A stretch of 64,000 bases of DNA from Micromonospora sp. MP36. GTDB lineage: Bacteria; Actinomycetota; Actinomycetes; Mycobacteriales; Micromonosporaceae. The DNA is taken from contig NZ_VSFA01000032.1 of NCBI RefSeq assembly GCF_008119785.1, positions 1-64,000 on the forward strand, given 5' to 3'. This document shows positions 18,533-26,902 of the stretch, in pieces. A program made the translations under genes and the position numbers. How positions within the stretch are numbered: the first letter of the stretch is position 1; each line of letters starts with the position of its first letter. Under the pieces are notes generated by a model, which was not told the origin of the DNA, made no database searches, and saw nothing but the letters and a program-made list of their open reading frames with translations.

Positions 18533-19420
18533 TCACCGGACCGGCAGGGCCTTGCTGCCCGCGCCCTTCAGCGACTTCGTCAGCGTGCGGTCCGACACCC
18601 ACAGGAAGCACTGCACGCCCCGGTCACCGTTCGACCACTCCTCCTCGAAGGGGTGGTAGATGATCGTGCCAGCCCGGTACTGCATGTCGTTGTTGTTCGG
18701 CACCTTGACGTACTTCGCGATCAGCCCCTGGCACGCCTTGTGCGCGCGCAGCGAGGTGCGCTTGAACTCGGCGTACGTGATGTCGGGGAACTGGTAGACC
18801 CCGACGAACTCGGCGTGGTGCTTGGCCGTGCAGGCGACCGGAAGCATCTCCTCGATGTCGTCCTTGGCGAGCTTCGGGTTGTAGCAGCCGAGGGCCAGTG
18901 GGGATCCCGTCGCGAGGGCGTCGCGCAGGCTGGCGGAGCGGGCCGTCACGCTGCGGTCGTCCAGGCTGGCCACCTCGGCCAGGTCGCAGCGGAACCAGCG
19001 AGCCCCGCCGGTCCAGGCCAGCGCCGAGGGGAAGACGACGGCGAGTTGGAGCCGCCCGGACCGCCAATCGGCCCCGACCGCCTTGCTGACCTGCCGGTCA
19101 CACTCCGCGTGCGCGGTCCGCATCCCCGCCGACCCGACGCGCGGGGGCGCGCCCCGGTCGGCGTCCGGGCCGGTCAGCGTGCCCACGTGCAGGGTCTCGC
19201 TGCGGTGCGAGGCGGTGCAGTCGACCGGGTTGTAGCCGCTGAGGTATCCGACGTCCTGGATCGTGGGGTGGCACACCCCGGCCTCGGGCACGAAGGCCTT
19301 GGCGGCCGGAAAGGCCGACCAGTCGTCGGCCAGGTCCCCGTCCACCCCGGCCGTACCGCACCCGGCCAGCGCCAGCGCCGCCGTCACGCCGACGGCGAGC
19401 GCCGTCCCCCATCGCCGCAT
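18533..19420 (-). CDS. Septum-formation-family lipoprotein
   Basis: A 295-aa predicted lipoprotein. The N-terminus MRRWGTALAVGVTAALALAGC is a signal peptide ending in a lipobox (LAGC), so the mature protein starts at Cys21. The body has eight or more cysteines arranged in repeated motifs, such as VCHPT, PVDCTASHRSE, LGCYNPKL and PVACTAKHHAEFVG. This pattern of a paired C(x)nH(x)E repeat matches the actinobacterial 'septum formation' domain. Its exact role is not established. It faces outward and may act in the cell envelope. It is transcribed alone, convergent with the aminopeptidase and divergent from rpe. Confidence 0.8.
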   Translation of the reverse strand: MRRWGTALAVGVTAALALAGCGTAGVDGDLADDWSAFPAAKAFVPEAGVCHPTIQDVGYLSGYNPVDCTASHRSETLHVGTLTGPDADRGAPPRVGSAGMRTAHAECDRQVSKAVGADWRSGRLQLAVVFPSALAWTGGARWFRCDLAEVASLDDRSVTARSASLRDALATGSPLALGCYNPKLAKDDIEEMLPVACTAKHHAEFVGVYQFPDITYAEFKRTSLRAHKACQGLIAKYVKVPNNNDMQYRAGTIIYHPFEEEWSNGDRGVQCFLWVSDRTLTKSLKGAGSKALPVR

Positions 19421-19476
19421 CGCGCACCGACCTCCCCGTCGTCGTGGTCGGCTCGGGTGCCGACCGTCGCGTGCTG

Positions 19477-19528
19477 GTGAGAAGGGGATCCTTCTCCACC
19501 GGAGGCGTCAAGGAGGGACCCTTCTCAC
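19477..19528. repeat. GAGAAGGG hairpin repeat in divergent intergenic region
   Basis: GTGAGAAGGG (19477-19486) pairs perfectly with CCCTTCTCAC (19519-19528), with an inner TCCTT/AAGGA stem and CTCC/GGAG loop. The 19421-19844 gap is divergent, so this is not a terminator for either flanking gene. A related GAAGGGACCC hairpin occurs at 37861-37899, which suggests a dispersed repeat. The rest of the gap shows only the rpe promoter. Confidence 0.6.
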
Positions 19529-19832
19529 ACCTCACGCCACGGCGGTGCAGCATACGGCAACGGGGCTCAGCTGACGGGTAGTCCCTCCGGGCCGACCCCC
19601 GCGCATCGAGCGGGTCAGTCGCCGCAGCCGTGCGGAGCCACCGCCATCGGGCGTGCGGTTCCGGTGACCGTCCCGGTTGGAGTGTCGCCGCCTGTCGGTC
19701 GTTCGGCCAATGGCGAATGGCTTTCGTGCCGGATTCCCGCGCGGGGCGGGCCGATGCGGCACCAGCGGTCACCGTCGGATCACGCCGAGTCTCCGTCGGT
19801 GCCGCGCTGCGGACGGCGGGTGACCGCGTTCG

Positions 19833-19838
19833 TACACT
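19833..19838 (+). promoter_or_regulatory. -10 element of rpe, leaderless transcript predicted
   Basis: TACACT lies 6 nt before the rpe GTG, so the transcript would begin at or next to the start codon. No convincing -35 is present. There is no ribosome site before the GTG, which fits leaderless translation. Confidence 0.5.
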
Positions 19839-19844
19839 GGCCCG

Positions 19845-20525
19845 GTGACCGTACCGCCGCCGATCGTCGCGCCCAGCATCCTGGCCGCCGATTTCGCCCG
19901 CCTCGCCGACGAGGTCCGCGCCGTCGAGCACGCCGCCGACTGGTTGCACGTGGACGTGATGGACAACCACTTCGTGCCGAACCTGACCATCGGGCTGCCG
20001 GTGGTGCAGAGCCTGCGCGCGGCGACGGAGTTGCCCTTCGACGTGCACCTGATGATCGAGGACCCGCGCCGGTGGGCGCCCGGGTACGCCGACGCCGGCG
20101 CGTACAACGTCACCTTCCACGCCGAGGCGTGCGACGACCCGGTGGCGCTGGCCAAGGACCTCCGCTCGGCCGGCGCGAAGGCGGGGCTGGCGATCGACCG
20201 GGACACCCCGATCGAGCCGTACCTGGAGCTGTTGCCCAGCTTCGACACGTTGCTGATCATGACGATCAAGGCCGGCTTCGGTGGCCAGCGGTTCATCCCG
20301 CAACTGCTCGACAAGGTGCGCACCGCGCGGCGGCACGTCGACAGCGGTCACCTGGAGTTGCGGATCGAGGTCGACGGCGGGATCGCGGCCGACACCATCG
20401 AGCAGGCCGCCGCGGCGGGTGCCGACGCCTTCGTCGCCGGCACCGCGGTCTACGGCGCCGACGACCCCGCCGAGGCGGTACGCCGCCTGCGCTCGCTGGC
20501 GGAACGCGCGGCCTCCGGGGCCTGA
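19845..20525 (+). CDS. rpe: Ribulose-phosphate 3-epimerase
   Basis: It interconverts ribulose 5-phosphate and xylulose 5-phosphate in the pentose phosphate pathway and so supplies ribulose 5-phosphate for the riboflavin genes downstream. The 226-aa TIM barrel shows the N-terminal IVAPSILAADFARLADEV, the metal ligands in LHVDVMDNHFVPNLTIG and DVHLMIEDP, MTIKAGFGGQRFIP, and the phosphate loop VDGGIAADTI with GADAFVAGTAVYG. GTG is the only sensible start. Upstream is a -10-like TACACT without a ribosome-binding site. Confidence 0.96.
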   Translation: MTVPPPIVAPSILAADFARLADEVRAVEHAADWLHVDVMDNHFVPNLTIGLPVVQSLRAATELPFDVHLMIEDPRRWAPGYADAGAYNVTFHAEACDDPVALAKDLRSAGAKAGLAIDRDTPIEPYLELLPSFDTLLIMTIKAGFGGQRFIPQLLDKVRTARRHVDSGHLELRIEVDGGIAADTIEQAAAAGADAFVAGTAVYGADDPAEAVRRLRSLAERAASGA

Positions 20526-20526
20526 C

Positions 20527-21483
20527 GTGGACCCGGCCGGCGAGCGACCCGACATCATCCTGGTCGTCGACGACGACGAGGACATCGCCCGTTTCGTCGA
20601 GTTCAACCTGCGCCTGCACGGTTTCGAGGTGCTGCACGCCAGCGACGGCCAGGAGGCCTTGGACGTCATCGAGCAGCAGCGCCCCGACCTGGCCGTGGTC
20701 GACCTGATGATGCCCCGGATCGACGGCCTGGAGCTGACCCGGCGGCTGCGCGCCGACCCGATGACCTCGGCCCTGCCGGTGATCATGCTGACCGCCAAGG
20801 GGATGACCTCCGACAAGGTCAACGGCCTCAGCGCCGGCGCCGACGACTACCTGGTCAAACCCTTCGACACCGCCGAACTGGTCGCCCGGGTCAGCTCCAC
20901 GCTGCGGCGCAACAAGGAGTTCCGCGAGGTCTCCCCGCTGACCGGGTTGCCCGGCAACAGCCGGATCCGGCGGGAGATCAGCGACCGGGTGCGCAACGGC
21001 GCCGACTACGCCGTCGGATACATCGACATCGACCGGTTCAAGAGCGTGAACGACCGGTACGGCTTCAGCCGTGGCGACGAGTTCATCTCCGCCCTGGCCC
21101 GCAGCCTGCACCGGGCGGTCGTCTCGATCGGCCTGCCGCCGGCCTTCCTCGGCCACGTCGGCGGCGACGACTTCGTCATCGTCTGCACCCCCGAGCAGGT
21201 GCGTCCGCTGACCTTCCGGGCGGTGGAGGACTTCGAGAAGTCGGCCGACGCGCTCTACGACCCGATCGACCGGGAACGCGGCTTCGTCGAGCTGAAGGAC
21301 CGGCGGGGCAACATCCGCCGGGCCGCCCTGGTCACCCTCTCCATCGGGGTCTCCCTCTCCGATCCCGGCAAGCGGTTCACCAACCCCCTGGAGGCGATCG
21401 CCGTCGCCTCCGAGATGAAGTCGGTCGCCAAGAGCCAACCCGGGTCGTACGTCGCGGTCGACCGCAGGCGTGGAGTTACGTGA
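20527..21483 (+). CDS. Response regulator with receiver and GGDEF-type domain
   Basis: A 318-aa two-domain signalling protein. The receiver domain (about 9-125) has the acidic pocket VVDDDED, the phosphoacceptor Asp59 in VVDLMMPRIDG, the switch Thr in MLTAKG and the Lys in VKPFD. The C-terminal half (about 135-310) is a diguanylate-cyclase-like fold with TGLPGNSRI, VGYIDIDRFKSVNDRYGFSRGDEF, and an active-site loop HVGGDDFVIV. The signature is therefore GGDDF, not GG(D/E)EF, so cyclase activity is uncertain. No RxxD inhibitory site is seen before it. GTG starts 2 nt after the rpe stop. No sensor kinase is adjacent. Confidence 0.88.
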   Translation: MDPAGERPDIILVVDDDEDIARFVEFNLRLHGFEVLHASDGQEALDVIEQQRPDLAVVDLMMPRIDGLELTRRLRADPMTSALPVIMLTAKGMTSDKVNGLSAGADDYLVKPFDTAELVARVSSTLRRNKEFREVSPLTGLPGNSRIRREISDRVRNGADYAVGYIDIDRFKSVNDRYGFSRGDEFISALARSLHRAVVSIGLPPAFLGHVGGDDFVIVCTPEQVRPLTFRAVEDFEKSADALYDPIDRERGFVELKDRRGNIRRAALVTLSIGVSLSDPGKRFTNPLEAIAVASEMKSVAKSQPGSYVAVDRRRGVT

Positions 21484-21571
21484 TCGTGCGGTCTTCGCTG
21501 TGAGGTACCTCGCCTCTGTGGCGCGGCCCCCCACCCGGCGTGTAAGACTTCCGATGTACCCACCACGCGCT

Positions 21572-21733
21572 GGCGGGGCTCGGTGAAATTCCGAACCGGC
21601 GGTGATCCACGGTCCGACCGTGGTAAGCCCGCGACCCGGACGGCTGTGCCGCCCGGTGGACCTGGTGAGAATCCGGGGCCGACGGTTGGGGTGCGGCTCG
21701 TCCGCCCCCAGACAGTCCGGATGGGAGACAGCG
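21572..21733 (+). ncRNA. FMN riboswitch (RFN element)
   Basis: The conserved blocks of the RFN element occur in order: CGGTGAAATTCCGAACCGGC at 21581, a G-rich helix and AAGCCCGCGACCC, then CTGGTGAGAATCCGGGGCCG near 21662, and AGTCCGGATGGGAGA at about 21716-21730. It binds FMN and lies about 170 nt upstream of ribD, so it should lower expression of the riboflavin operon when FMN is plentiful. The region between the aptamer and ribD is very GC-rich and can form several alternative stems. I could not tell whether control is on transcription or translation. Confidence 0.95.
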
Positions 21734-21902
21734 CGCGGGACGGGGAGGCCCCTGCCGGCCGCTGACACCCTCAGCCGCCGCGCGGGCTTCCCGGGGTCGG
21801 CTGCGCCGTCCCCGGATCTCCGCCGCCGCGTGTCCGCGGCATCCGTGCCGACTCCCAGCCCCGCCCGCGCGCGACCGGCGAGTGAGAGGGCAGGGGCAGG
21901 CG

Positions 21903-22964
21903 ATGGCGAGCGTCTCCGTCGACGAGGCGATGCGTCGCGCGATCGCGCTGGCCGCCCGGGGTCTCGGCACCACCAGCCCCAACCCGGTGGTCGGCTGCGT
22001 GCTCCTCGATCCCGACGGCGAGATCGTCGGCGAGGGATTCCACGCGTACGCCGGCGGCCCGCACGCCGAGATCGTCGCCCTCGCCCAGGCCGGCACCCGG
22101 GCCCGCGGCGGCACCGCCGTGGTCACCCTGGAGCCCTGCGACCACACCGGCCGCACCGGCCCCTGCAGCCACGCGCTCATCGCGGCCGGCGTCGCCCGCG
22201 TGGTGGTCGCCGTCCCGGACCCCAACCCGGTCGCCTCCGGCGGCGCGGCCACCCTGCGCGCCGCCGGGATCGAGGTCGAGGTCGGGGTACGCGCCGAGGA
22301 GGCCGAGGCCGGCAACATCGCCTGGCTCACCTCGATGCGCCGCGGCTGGCCCTACCTGATCTGGAAGTACGCCGCCACCCTGGACGGGCGCTCCGCCGCC
22401 GCCGACGGCACCAGCATGTGGATCACCTCGGAGGCCGCCCGGATCGACGTGCACGCGCTGCGCGGCACCGTCGACGCGGTGATCGCCGGGGTGGGCACCG
22501 TGCTCGCCGACGACCCCCGGCTCACCGCCCGCAACCTGCGCGACGGCACCCTGGCCATCCGGCAGCCGCTGCGGGTGGTGGTGGACAGCTCGGGGCGTAC
22601 CCCGGCCGACGCCCGGGTCCGCGACGGCGCCGCCCGGACCTGGATCGCCACCGCCGCGGAGGTCGGGGCCGGCCCGGACGGCCGGGTCGACCTGCCGGCG
22701 CTGCTCGCCGAGCTGCACCACCGCGGCGTGCGGGCCGCCCTGCTGGAGGGCGGTCCGCGGCTGGCCGGCGCGTTCCTCGCCGCCGGCCTGGTCGACAAGG
22801 TCGTCGGGTACGTCGCGCCGAAGCTGCTCGGCGCCGGCCCGACCGCGCTGCTCGACGCGGGCGTGACCACCATCGCCGACGCCATCGATCTGGAGATCAC
22901 CGACGTTACGCAGGTCGGCCCCGACCTGCGGATCACCGCGCTGCCCCGAAAGAGGGAGGGCTGA
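21903..22964 (+). CDS. ribD: Bifunctional riboflavin deaminase/reductase
   Basis: It deaminates and then reduces the pyrimidine made by GTP cyclohydrolase II, two steps of riboflavin synthesis. The deaminase domain (about 1-145) has the zinc-binding HAEIVALAQAG motif and the paired cysteines of EPCDHTGRTGPCSHALI. The reductase domain (about 150-353) shows PYLIWKYAATLDGRSAAADG, VDAVIAGVGTVLADDPRL and LLEGGPRLAGAFL. ATG 21903 is chosen because AGGGGCAGG precedes it; an in-frame GTG at 21882 lacks a ribosome site. It is the first gene behind the FMN riboswitch. Confidence 0.96.
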   Translation: MASVSVDEAMRRAIALAARGLGTTSPNPVVGCVLLDPDGEIVGEGFHAYAGGPHAEIVALAQAGTRARGGTAVVTLEPCDHTGRTGPCSHALIAAGVARVVVAVPDPNPVASGGAATLRAAGIEVEVGVRAEEAEAGNIAWLTSMRRGWPYLIWKYAATLDGRSAAADGTSMWITSEAARIDVHALRGTVDAVIAGVGTVLADDPRLTARNLRDGTLAIRQPLRVVVDSSGRTPADARVRDGAARTWIATAAEVGAGPDGRVDLPALLAELHHRGVRAALLEGGPRLAGAFLAAGLVDKVVGYVAPKLLGAGPTALLDAGVTTIADAIDLEITDVTQVGPDLRITALPRKREG

Positions 22965-23582
22965 ATGTTCACCGGCATCGTCGAGGAGCTGGGCGAGGTC
23001 GTCCGGACCACTGAGACCGGGGGCGACTCCGCGCTGGTCGCCATCCGTGGCCCGCTGGTCACCTCGGACGCCCGACACGGCGACTCCATCGCCGTCAACG
23101 GGGTCTGTCTGACCGTGGTCGACGTCGACGGCGGCGTCTTCACCGCCGACGTGATGGGGGAGACCCTGCGGCGCACCGCGCTCGGCGCGCTGCGCCCGGG
23201 CGAGCCGGTCAACCTGGAACGGGCCGCCGCGCTCGGCAGCCGGCTCGGCGGGCACCTGGTGCAGGGGCACGTCGACGGGGTCGGCGAGATCATCTCCCGG
23301 GAGCCGGCCGCCCAGTGGGAGACGGTCCGCTTCCGGCTCCCCGCCGCGCTGTCCCGGTACGTGGTGGAGAAGGGCTCGATCACCGTCGACGGCGTCTCGC
23401 TGACCGTCGCCGACGTCGGCGAGGACTGGTTCGCCGTCGGGCTGATCCCCACCACCCTCAAGCTCACCACGCTCGGTGCCAAGGGGCCCGGCGACCCGGT
23501 GAACCTCGAGGTGGACGTGCTGGCCAAGTACGTCGAGCGGCTGCTCGCCGGGGGCGCGACCGGCCCGGGCGGTGACCGCTGA
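22965..23582 (+). CDS. ribE: Riboflavin synthase alpha chain
   Basis: It dismutates two 6,7-dimethyl-8-ribityllumazine molecules to riboflavin. The 205-aa protein contains the two expected homologous lumazine-binding repeats: the first begins MFTGIVEELGEV with GDSIAVNGVCLTVVD, the second contains HLVQGHVDGVGEI with GSITVDGVSLTVADV. AGAGGGAGGG lies 4 nt before the ATG, which directly follows the ribD stop. Its own stop overlaps the next start by one base. Confidence 0.97.
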   Translation: MFTGIVEELGEVVRTTETGGDSALVAIRGPLVTSDARHGDSIAVNGVCLTVVDVDGGVFTADVMGETLRRTALGALRPGEPVNLERAAALGSRLGGHLVQGHVDGVGEIISREPAAQWETVRFRLPAALSRYVVEKGSITVDGVSLTVADVGEDWFAVGLIPTTLKLTTLGAKGPGDPVNLEVDVLAKYVERLLAGGATGPGGDR

Positions 23583-24277
23583 TGGGCCCGCTCGGCTGGC
23601 TGCTCGACGCCCAGGTCCTCCTCGCCGGTTCGCCGGTGCTGGTCCGGGAGATCGTCGGCAACGTCTTCGGCCTCGCCTCGGCGCTGTTCGGGCTGCGGCG
23701 GCTGGTCTGGGCCTGGCCGATCGGCATGATCGGCAACGCACTGCTGTTCACCGTCTTCCTCGGCGGCGTCTTCGCCACGCCGCAGGCGCGCGACCTCTAC
23801 GGCCAGGCCGGCCGGCAGGTCTTCTTCTTCGCGGTGAGCCTCTACGGCTGGTGGCGCTGGTCCCGCAACCGTCGCGCCGGCGGTGGGGAGCAGCCCGCGG
23901 TCGACCCGCGCTGGGCCACCTGGCCGGAGCGGCTCGGCCTGCTCGCCGCCGCGGTGGCCGGCACCGCGGCCGCGTACCCGTTGCTGGCCGCGCTCGGCTC
24001 GTGGGGGCCGCTTCCGGACGCCTGGATCCTGGTCGGCAGCCTGCTCGCCACCTACGGCATGGCCCGCGGCTGGGTGGAGTTCTGGCTGGTCTGGATCGCC
24101 GTCGACGCGGTGGGCGTGCCGTTGCTGCTGCGCGGCGGCTTCTACCCGTCGGCCGCCATGTACCTGGTCTACGGCGGGTTCTGCGTGGCCGGCCTGGCCG
24201 CCTGGTGGCGCGCCTCCCGGGCCACCCCGCCCGCCCGCAGTGAGATCCCGCCGACGTACTCGGAGGCCGTGGCATGA
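23582..24277 (+). CDS. ribM: PnuC-family riboflavin transporter (RibM/PnuX type)
   Basis: A 231-aa membrane protein with about seven or eight hydrophobic segments and the PnuC-family tryptophan motif (YGWWRWSRN near residue 95). PnuC proteins carry nicotinamide riboside. Family members inside FMN-riboswitch operons of actinobacteria (RibM of Streptomyces davawensis, PnuX of corynebacteria) carry riboflavin. The gene order ribE-ribM-ribBA-ribH here is the same, so riboflavin or a related flavin is the likely substrate. It is translationally coupled on both sides: 1-nt overlap with ribE, 4-nt overlap with ribBA. Confidence 0.85.
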   Translation: MGPLGWLLDAQVLLAGSPVLVREIVGNVFGLASALFGLRRLVWAWPIGMIGNALLFTVFLGGVFATPQARDLYGQAGRQVFFFAVSLYGWWRWSRNRRAGGGEQPAVDPRWATWPERLGLLAAAVAGTAAAYPLLAALGSWGPLPDAWILVGSLLATYGMARGWVEFWLVWIAVDAVGVPLLLRGGFYPSAAMYLVYGGFCVAGLAAWWRASRATPPARSEIPPTYSEAVA

Positions 24278-25539
24278 CCAGCTTTGGTTCCATCGAGCAG
24301 GCGGTGGCGGACATCGCCGCCGGTCGGCCCGTCGTCGTGGTCGACGACGAGGACCGGGAGAACGAGGGCGACCTGATCTTCGCGGCCGAGCTGGCCACCC
24401 CGGAACTGGTCGCGTTCATGGTCCGCTACACGTCCGGCTACATCTGCGCGCCGCTGACCGAGAGCGAGTGCGACCGGCTGGACCTGCCGCCCATGCACCA
24501 CACCAACCAGGACCGGCGGGGCACCGCGTACACGGTGACCGTGGACGCCCGGGAGGGGGTCAGCACGGGGATCTCCGCCGCCGACCGGTCGCACACCATC
24601 CGGCTGCTCGCCGACCCGGCGACCGACCCGACCGACCTGGCCCGTCCCGGGCACGTGGTGCCGCTGCGGGCCCGGGAGGGCGGGGTGCTGCGCCGGCCCG
24701 GGCACACCGAGGCGGCGGTCGACCTGACCCGGCTGGCCGGGCTGCGCCCGGCCGGGGTGCTGTGTGAGCTGGTCAACGACGACGGCACCATGATGCGCCT
24801 GCCCGACCTGGAGAAGTTCTGCGCCGAGCACGGGCTGACCCTGGTCACCATCGCCGACCTGATCGCCTACCGGAGGCGCACCGAGAAGCAGGTGGAGCAG
24901 GTCGCCGAGGCGCGGATGCCCACCCCGTACGGGGTGTTCCGGGCGCTCGGCTACCGCAGCGAACACGACCCGGCCGAGCACGTCGCGCTGGTCATGGGCG
25001 ACCTCGGCGACGGGCGGGACGTGCTGGTCCGGGTGCACTCCGAGTGCCTCACCGGGGACGTCTTCGGCTCGCTGCGCTGCGACTGCGGCCCGCAGTTGCA
25101 GGCCGCCCTGGCCCGGGTGGCCCAGGAGGGCCGCGGGGTGGTGCTCTACGTGCGCGGGCACGAGGGGCGCGGCATCGGCCTGCTGCACAAGCTGCGGGCG
25201 TACCAGCTCCAGGACCAGGGCCGGGACACCGTGGACGCGAACCTCGACCTGGGGCTGCCCGCCGACGCCCGGGACTACGGCACCGGCGCGCAGATCCTCT
25301 ACGACCTCGGCGTGCGCTCGATGCGGCTGCTGACCAACAACCCGGCCAAGCGGGCCGGCCTGGAGGGGTACGGCCTCACCGTGAGCGGCCGCGAGGGGCT
25401 GCCCGTGCGGTCGAACCCGGAGAACGTGCGCTACCTGCGGACCAAGCGGGACCGGATGGGCCACCTCCTGGAGGGGCTGGACGAGGTGACCGAGGCGCCG
25501 ATGGGCCGCCCGGTCGCCGGCGACGAGATCGGAGCGTAG
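24274..25539 (+). CDS. ribBA: 3,4-DHBP synthase / GTP cyclohydrolase II fusion
   Basis: A 421-aa bifunctional enzyme that makes both starting units of riboflavin. The N-terminal DHBP synthase domain (about 1-205) has the acidic motif VDDEDRENEGDL, which binds metal and ribulose 5-phosphate, and the THTIRLLAD-like RSHTIRLLAD segment. The C-terminal GTP cyclohydrolase II domain (about 210-405) has the zinc cysteines in CLTGDVFGSLRCDCGPQL, the arginine loop RGHEGRGIGLLHK, and LLTNNPAKRAGLEGYGL. The start overlaps the ribM stop (ATGA). Confidence 0.97.
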   Translation: MTSFGSIEQAVADIAAGRPVVVVDDEDRENEGDLIFAAELATPELVAFMVRYTSGYICAPLTESECDRLDLPPMHHTNQDRRGTAYTVTVDAREGVSTGISAADRSHTIRLLADPATDPTDLARPGHVVPLRAREGGVLRRPGHTEAAVDLTRLAGLRPAGVLCELVNDDGTMMRLPDLEKFCAEHGLTLVTIADLIAYRRRTEKQVEQVAEARMPTPYGVFRALGYRSEHDPAEHVALVMGDLGDGRDVLVRVHSECLTGDVFGSLRCDCGPQLQAALARVAQEGRGVVLYVRGHEGRGIGLLHKLRAYQLQDQGRDTVDANLDLGLPADARDYGTGAQILYDLGVRSMRLLTNNPAKRAGLEGYGLTVSGREGLPVRSNPENVRYLRTKRDRMGHLLEGLDEVTEAPMGRPVAGDEIGA

Positions 25540-25541
25540 AC

Positions 25542-26042
25542 ATGGCGGGTTTCGGGGAACCGGGCGTCACCTCGGTGGACGCGGCCGGGCTGACCGTCGG
25601 TGTGGTGGCCGCGCGCTGGCACGGCGACCTCACCGACCACATGGTCGACCGGGCGGTCGCCGCCGCCGAGGCGTGCGGCGCGCGGGCCGTGGTGGCCCGG
25701 GTGGCCGGTTCGGTGGAGCTGCCCGTGGTGGCCCAGGCGATGGCTCGCCGGTACGACGTGGTGGTCGCCCTCGGCGTGGTGGTCCGGGGCGCCACGGCCC
25801 ACTTCGACTACGTCTGCAAGTCGGTGACCGAGGGGCTGACCCGGGTCGCGCTCGACGAGGGCAAGCCGGTGGCACACGGGGTGCTCACCGTGGAGACCAT
25901 CGAGCAGGCGCGGGACCGGGCCGGGCTGCCCGGCTCCGCGGAGGACAAGGGCTGGGCGGCCACGGTCGCGGCGCTGGACGCCGCCCTGGCCATCCGTGGC
26001 CTCGACGCGATCAACGGCCACCGGCTCGGCTTCGGCGCCTGA
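25542..26042 (+). CDS. ribH: 6,7-dimethyl-8-ribityllumazine synthase
   Basis: It condenses the RibD-derived pyrimidine with dihydroxybutanone phosphate and usually forms an icosahedral shell. The 166-aa product shows LTVGVVAARWHGDLTDHMVDRA with the substrate Trp, VAGSVELPVVAQAMA, GVVVRGATAHFDYVCKSVTEGL with the catalytic His, and VAHGVLTVETIEQA. The start is 2 nt after the ribBA stop and the internal ATGs would remove conserved residues. It is the last gene of the operon and is followed by a large palindrome. Confidence 0.96.
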   Translation: MAGFGEPGVTSVDAAGLTVGVVAARWHGDLTDHMVDRAVAAAEACGARAVVARVAGSVELPVVAQAMARRYDVVVALGVVVRGATAHFDYVCKSVTEGLTRVALDEGKPVAHGVLTVETIEQARDRAGLPGSAEDKGWAATVAALDAALAIRGLDAINGHRLGFGA

Positions 26043-26069
26043 CCCGCCCGGGTCGCGTGGTCGGCCGCG

Positions 26070-26147
26070 GTTGATCGACTCCGAGTCGCCGAGGTGGCGG
26101 TGTACGGCATCACCCGACACCGCCACATCGGCGAGTTGGAGCCGACC
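26070..26147. repeat. GTTGATC-type palindrome; also bidirectional terminator candidate
   Basis: A left arm (26073-26103) and a right arm (26117-26147) pair closely: 17 of 18 in the inner 18 bp (TCGCCGAGGTGGCGGTGT against its partner), then about three-quarters in the outer part, with a 13-nt loop. It sits between the convergent ends of ribH and the ABC transporter ATPase. Its left end GTTGATC matches the element at 2346, although the inner arms are unrelated in sequence. Confidence 0.75.
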
Positions 26148-26157
26148 TGGCCGGCGG

Positions 26158-26901
26158 TCAGAGCCGGCCGGCCTCGATGATCCGGTGGAGGAACTGTCGG
26201 GTACGCGGCTGGGTCGGCTCGCCGAGCACCTGCGCCGGTGGCCCGGCCTCCACCACCGTGCCCCCGTCCAGGAAGCACACCTGGTCGGCGACCTCGCGGG
26301 CGAAACCCATCTCGTGGGTGGCCAGCACCATGGTCATCCCGTCCGCCTTCAGGTCCCGGATCATCGCCAGCACCTCACCGACCAGCTCCGGATCCAGCGC
26401 CGAGGTGACCTCGTCGAGCAGCATCAGCCGGGGGGAGTTGGCCAGCGCCCGCACGATCGCCACCCGCTGCTGCTGCCCGCCGGAGAGCCGGTCCGGATAG
26501 GCGCCCGCCTTCGCGCCCAGCCCCACCCGGTCGAGCAGCTCCCGGGCCTGCGCCTCGGCCTCGGCCCGGACCCGCCGGTGCACCTTGCGCGGGGCGAGCG
26601 TGACGTTCTCCAGCACGGTCAGATGCGGGAAGAGGTTGTACGACTGGAAGACCATCCCGATCCGGCGGCGCACCAGGTCGGGGTCGACCCGAGGGTCGGA
26701 GATCTCCTCCCCGTCCAGCTCGATGATCCCGTCGTCCAGCTCCTCCAGCAGGTTGACGCAGCGCAGCAGGGTCGACTTGCCCGACCCGGACGCCCCGATC
26801 AGCGCCACCACCTGGTGTTCCTCGACGGTCAGGTCGAGCCCGTCGAGCACCACGTGGTCGCCGAACTCCTTGCGCAGTCCGCGGCAGGTCAGCACGGGCA
26901 T
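26158..26901 (-). CDS. Polar amino-acid ABC transporter, ATP-binding subunit
   Basis: A 247-aa ATPase of the GlnQ/ArtP type that drives uptake of a polar amino acid. Walker A is GASGSGKST, followed by the Q-loop FQSYNLFPHLTVLENV (typical of this family), the signature LSGGQQQR, Walker B LMLLDEVTSALDP and the H-loop THEMGFAREVAD. It is the last gene of a minus-strand operon with permease and binding protein, 2 nt after the permease stop. The substrate cannot be told from sequence. Confidence 0.93.
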   Translation of the reverse strand: MPVLTCRGLRKEFGDHVVLDGLDLTVEEHQVVALIGASGSGKSTLLRCVNLLEELDDGIIELDGEEISDPRVDPDLVRRRIGMVFQSYNLFPHLTVLENVTLAPRKVHRRVRAEAEAQARELLDRVGLGAKAGAYPDRLSGGQQQRVAIVRALANSPRLMLLDEVTSALDPELVGEVLAMIRDLKADGMTMVLATHEMGFAREVADQVCFLDGGTVVEAGPPAQVLGEPTQPRTRQFLHRIIEAGRL

Positions 26902-26902
26902 C

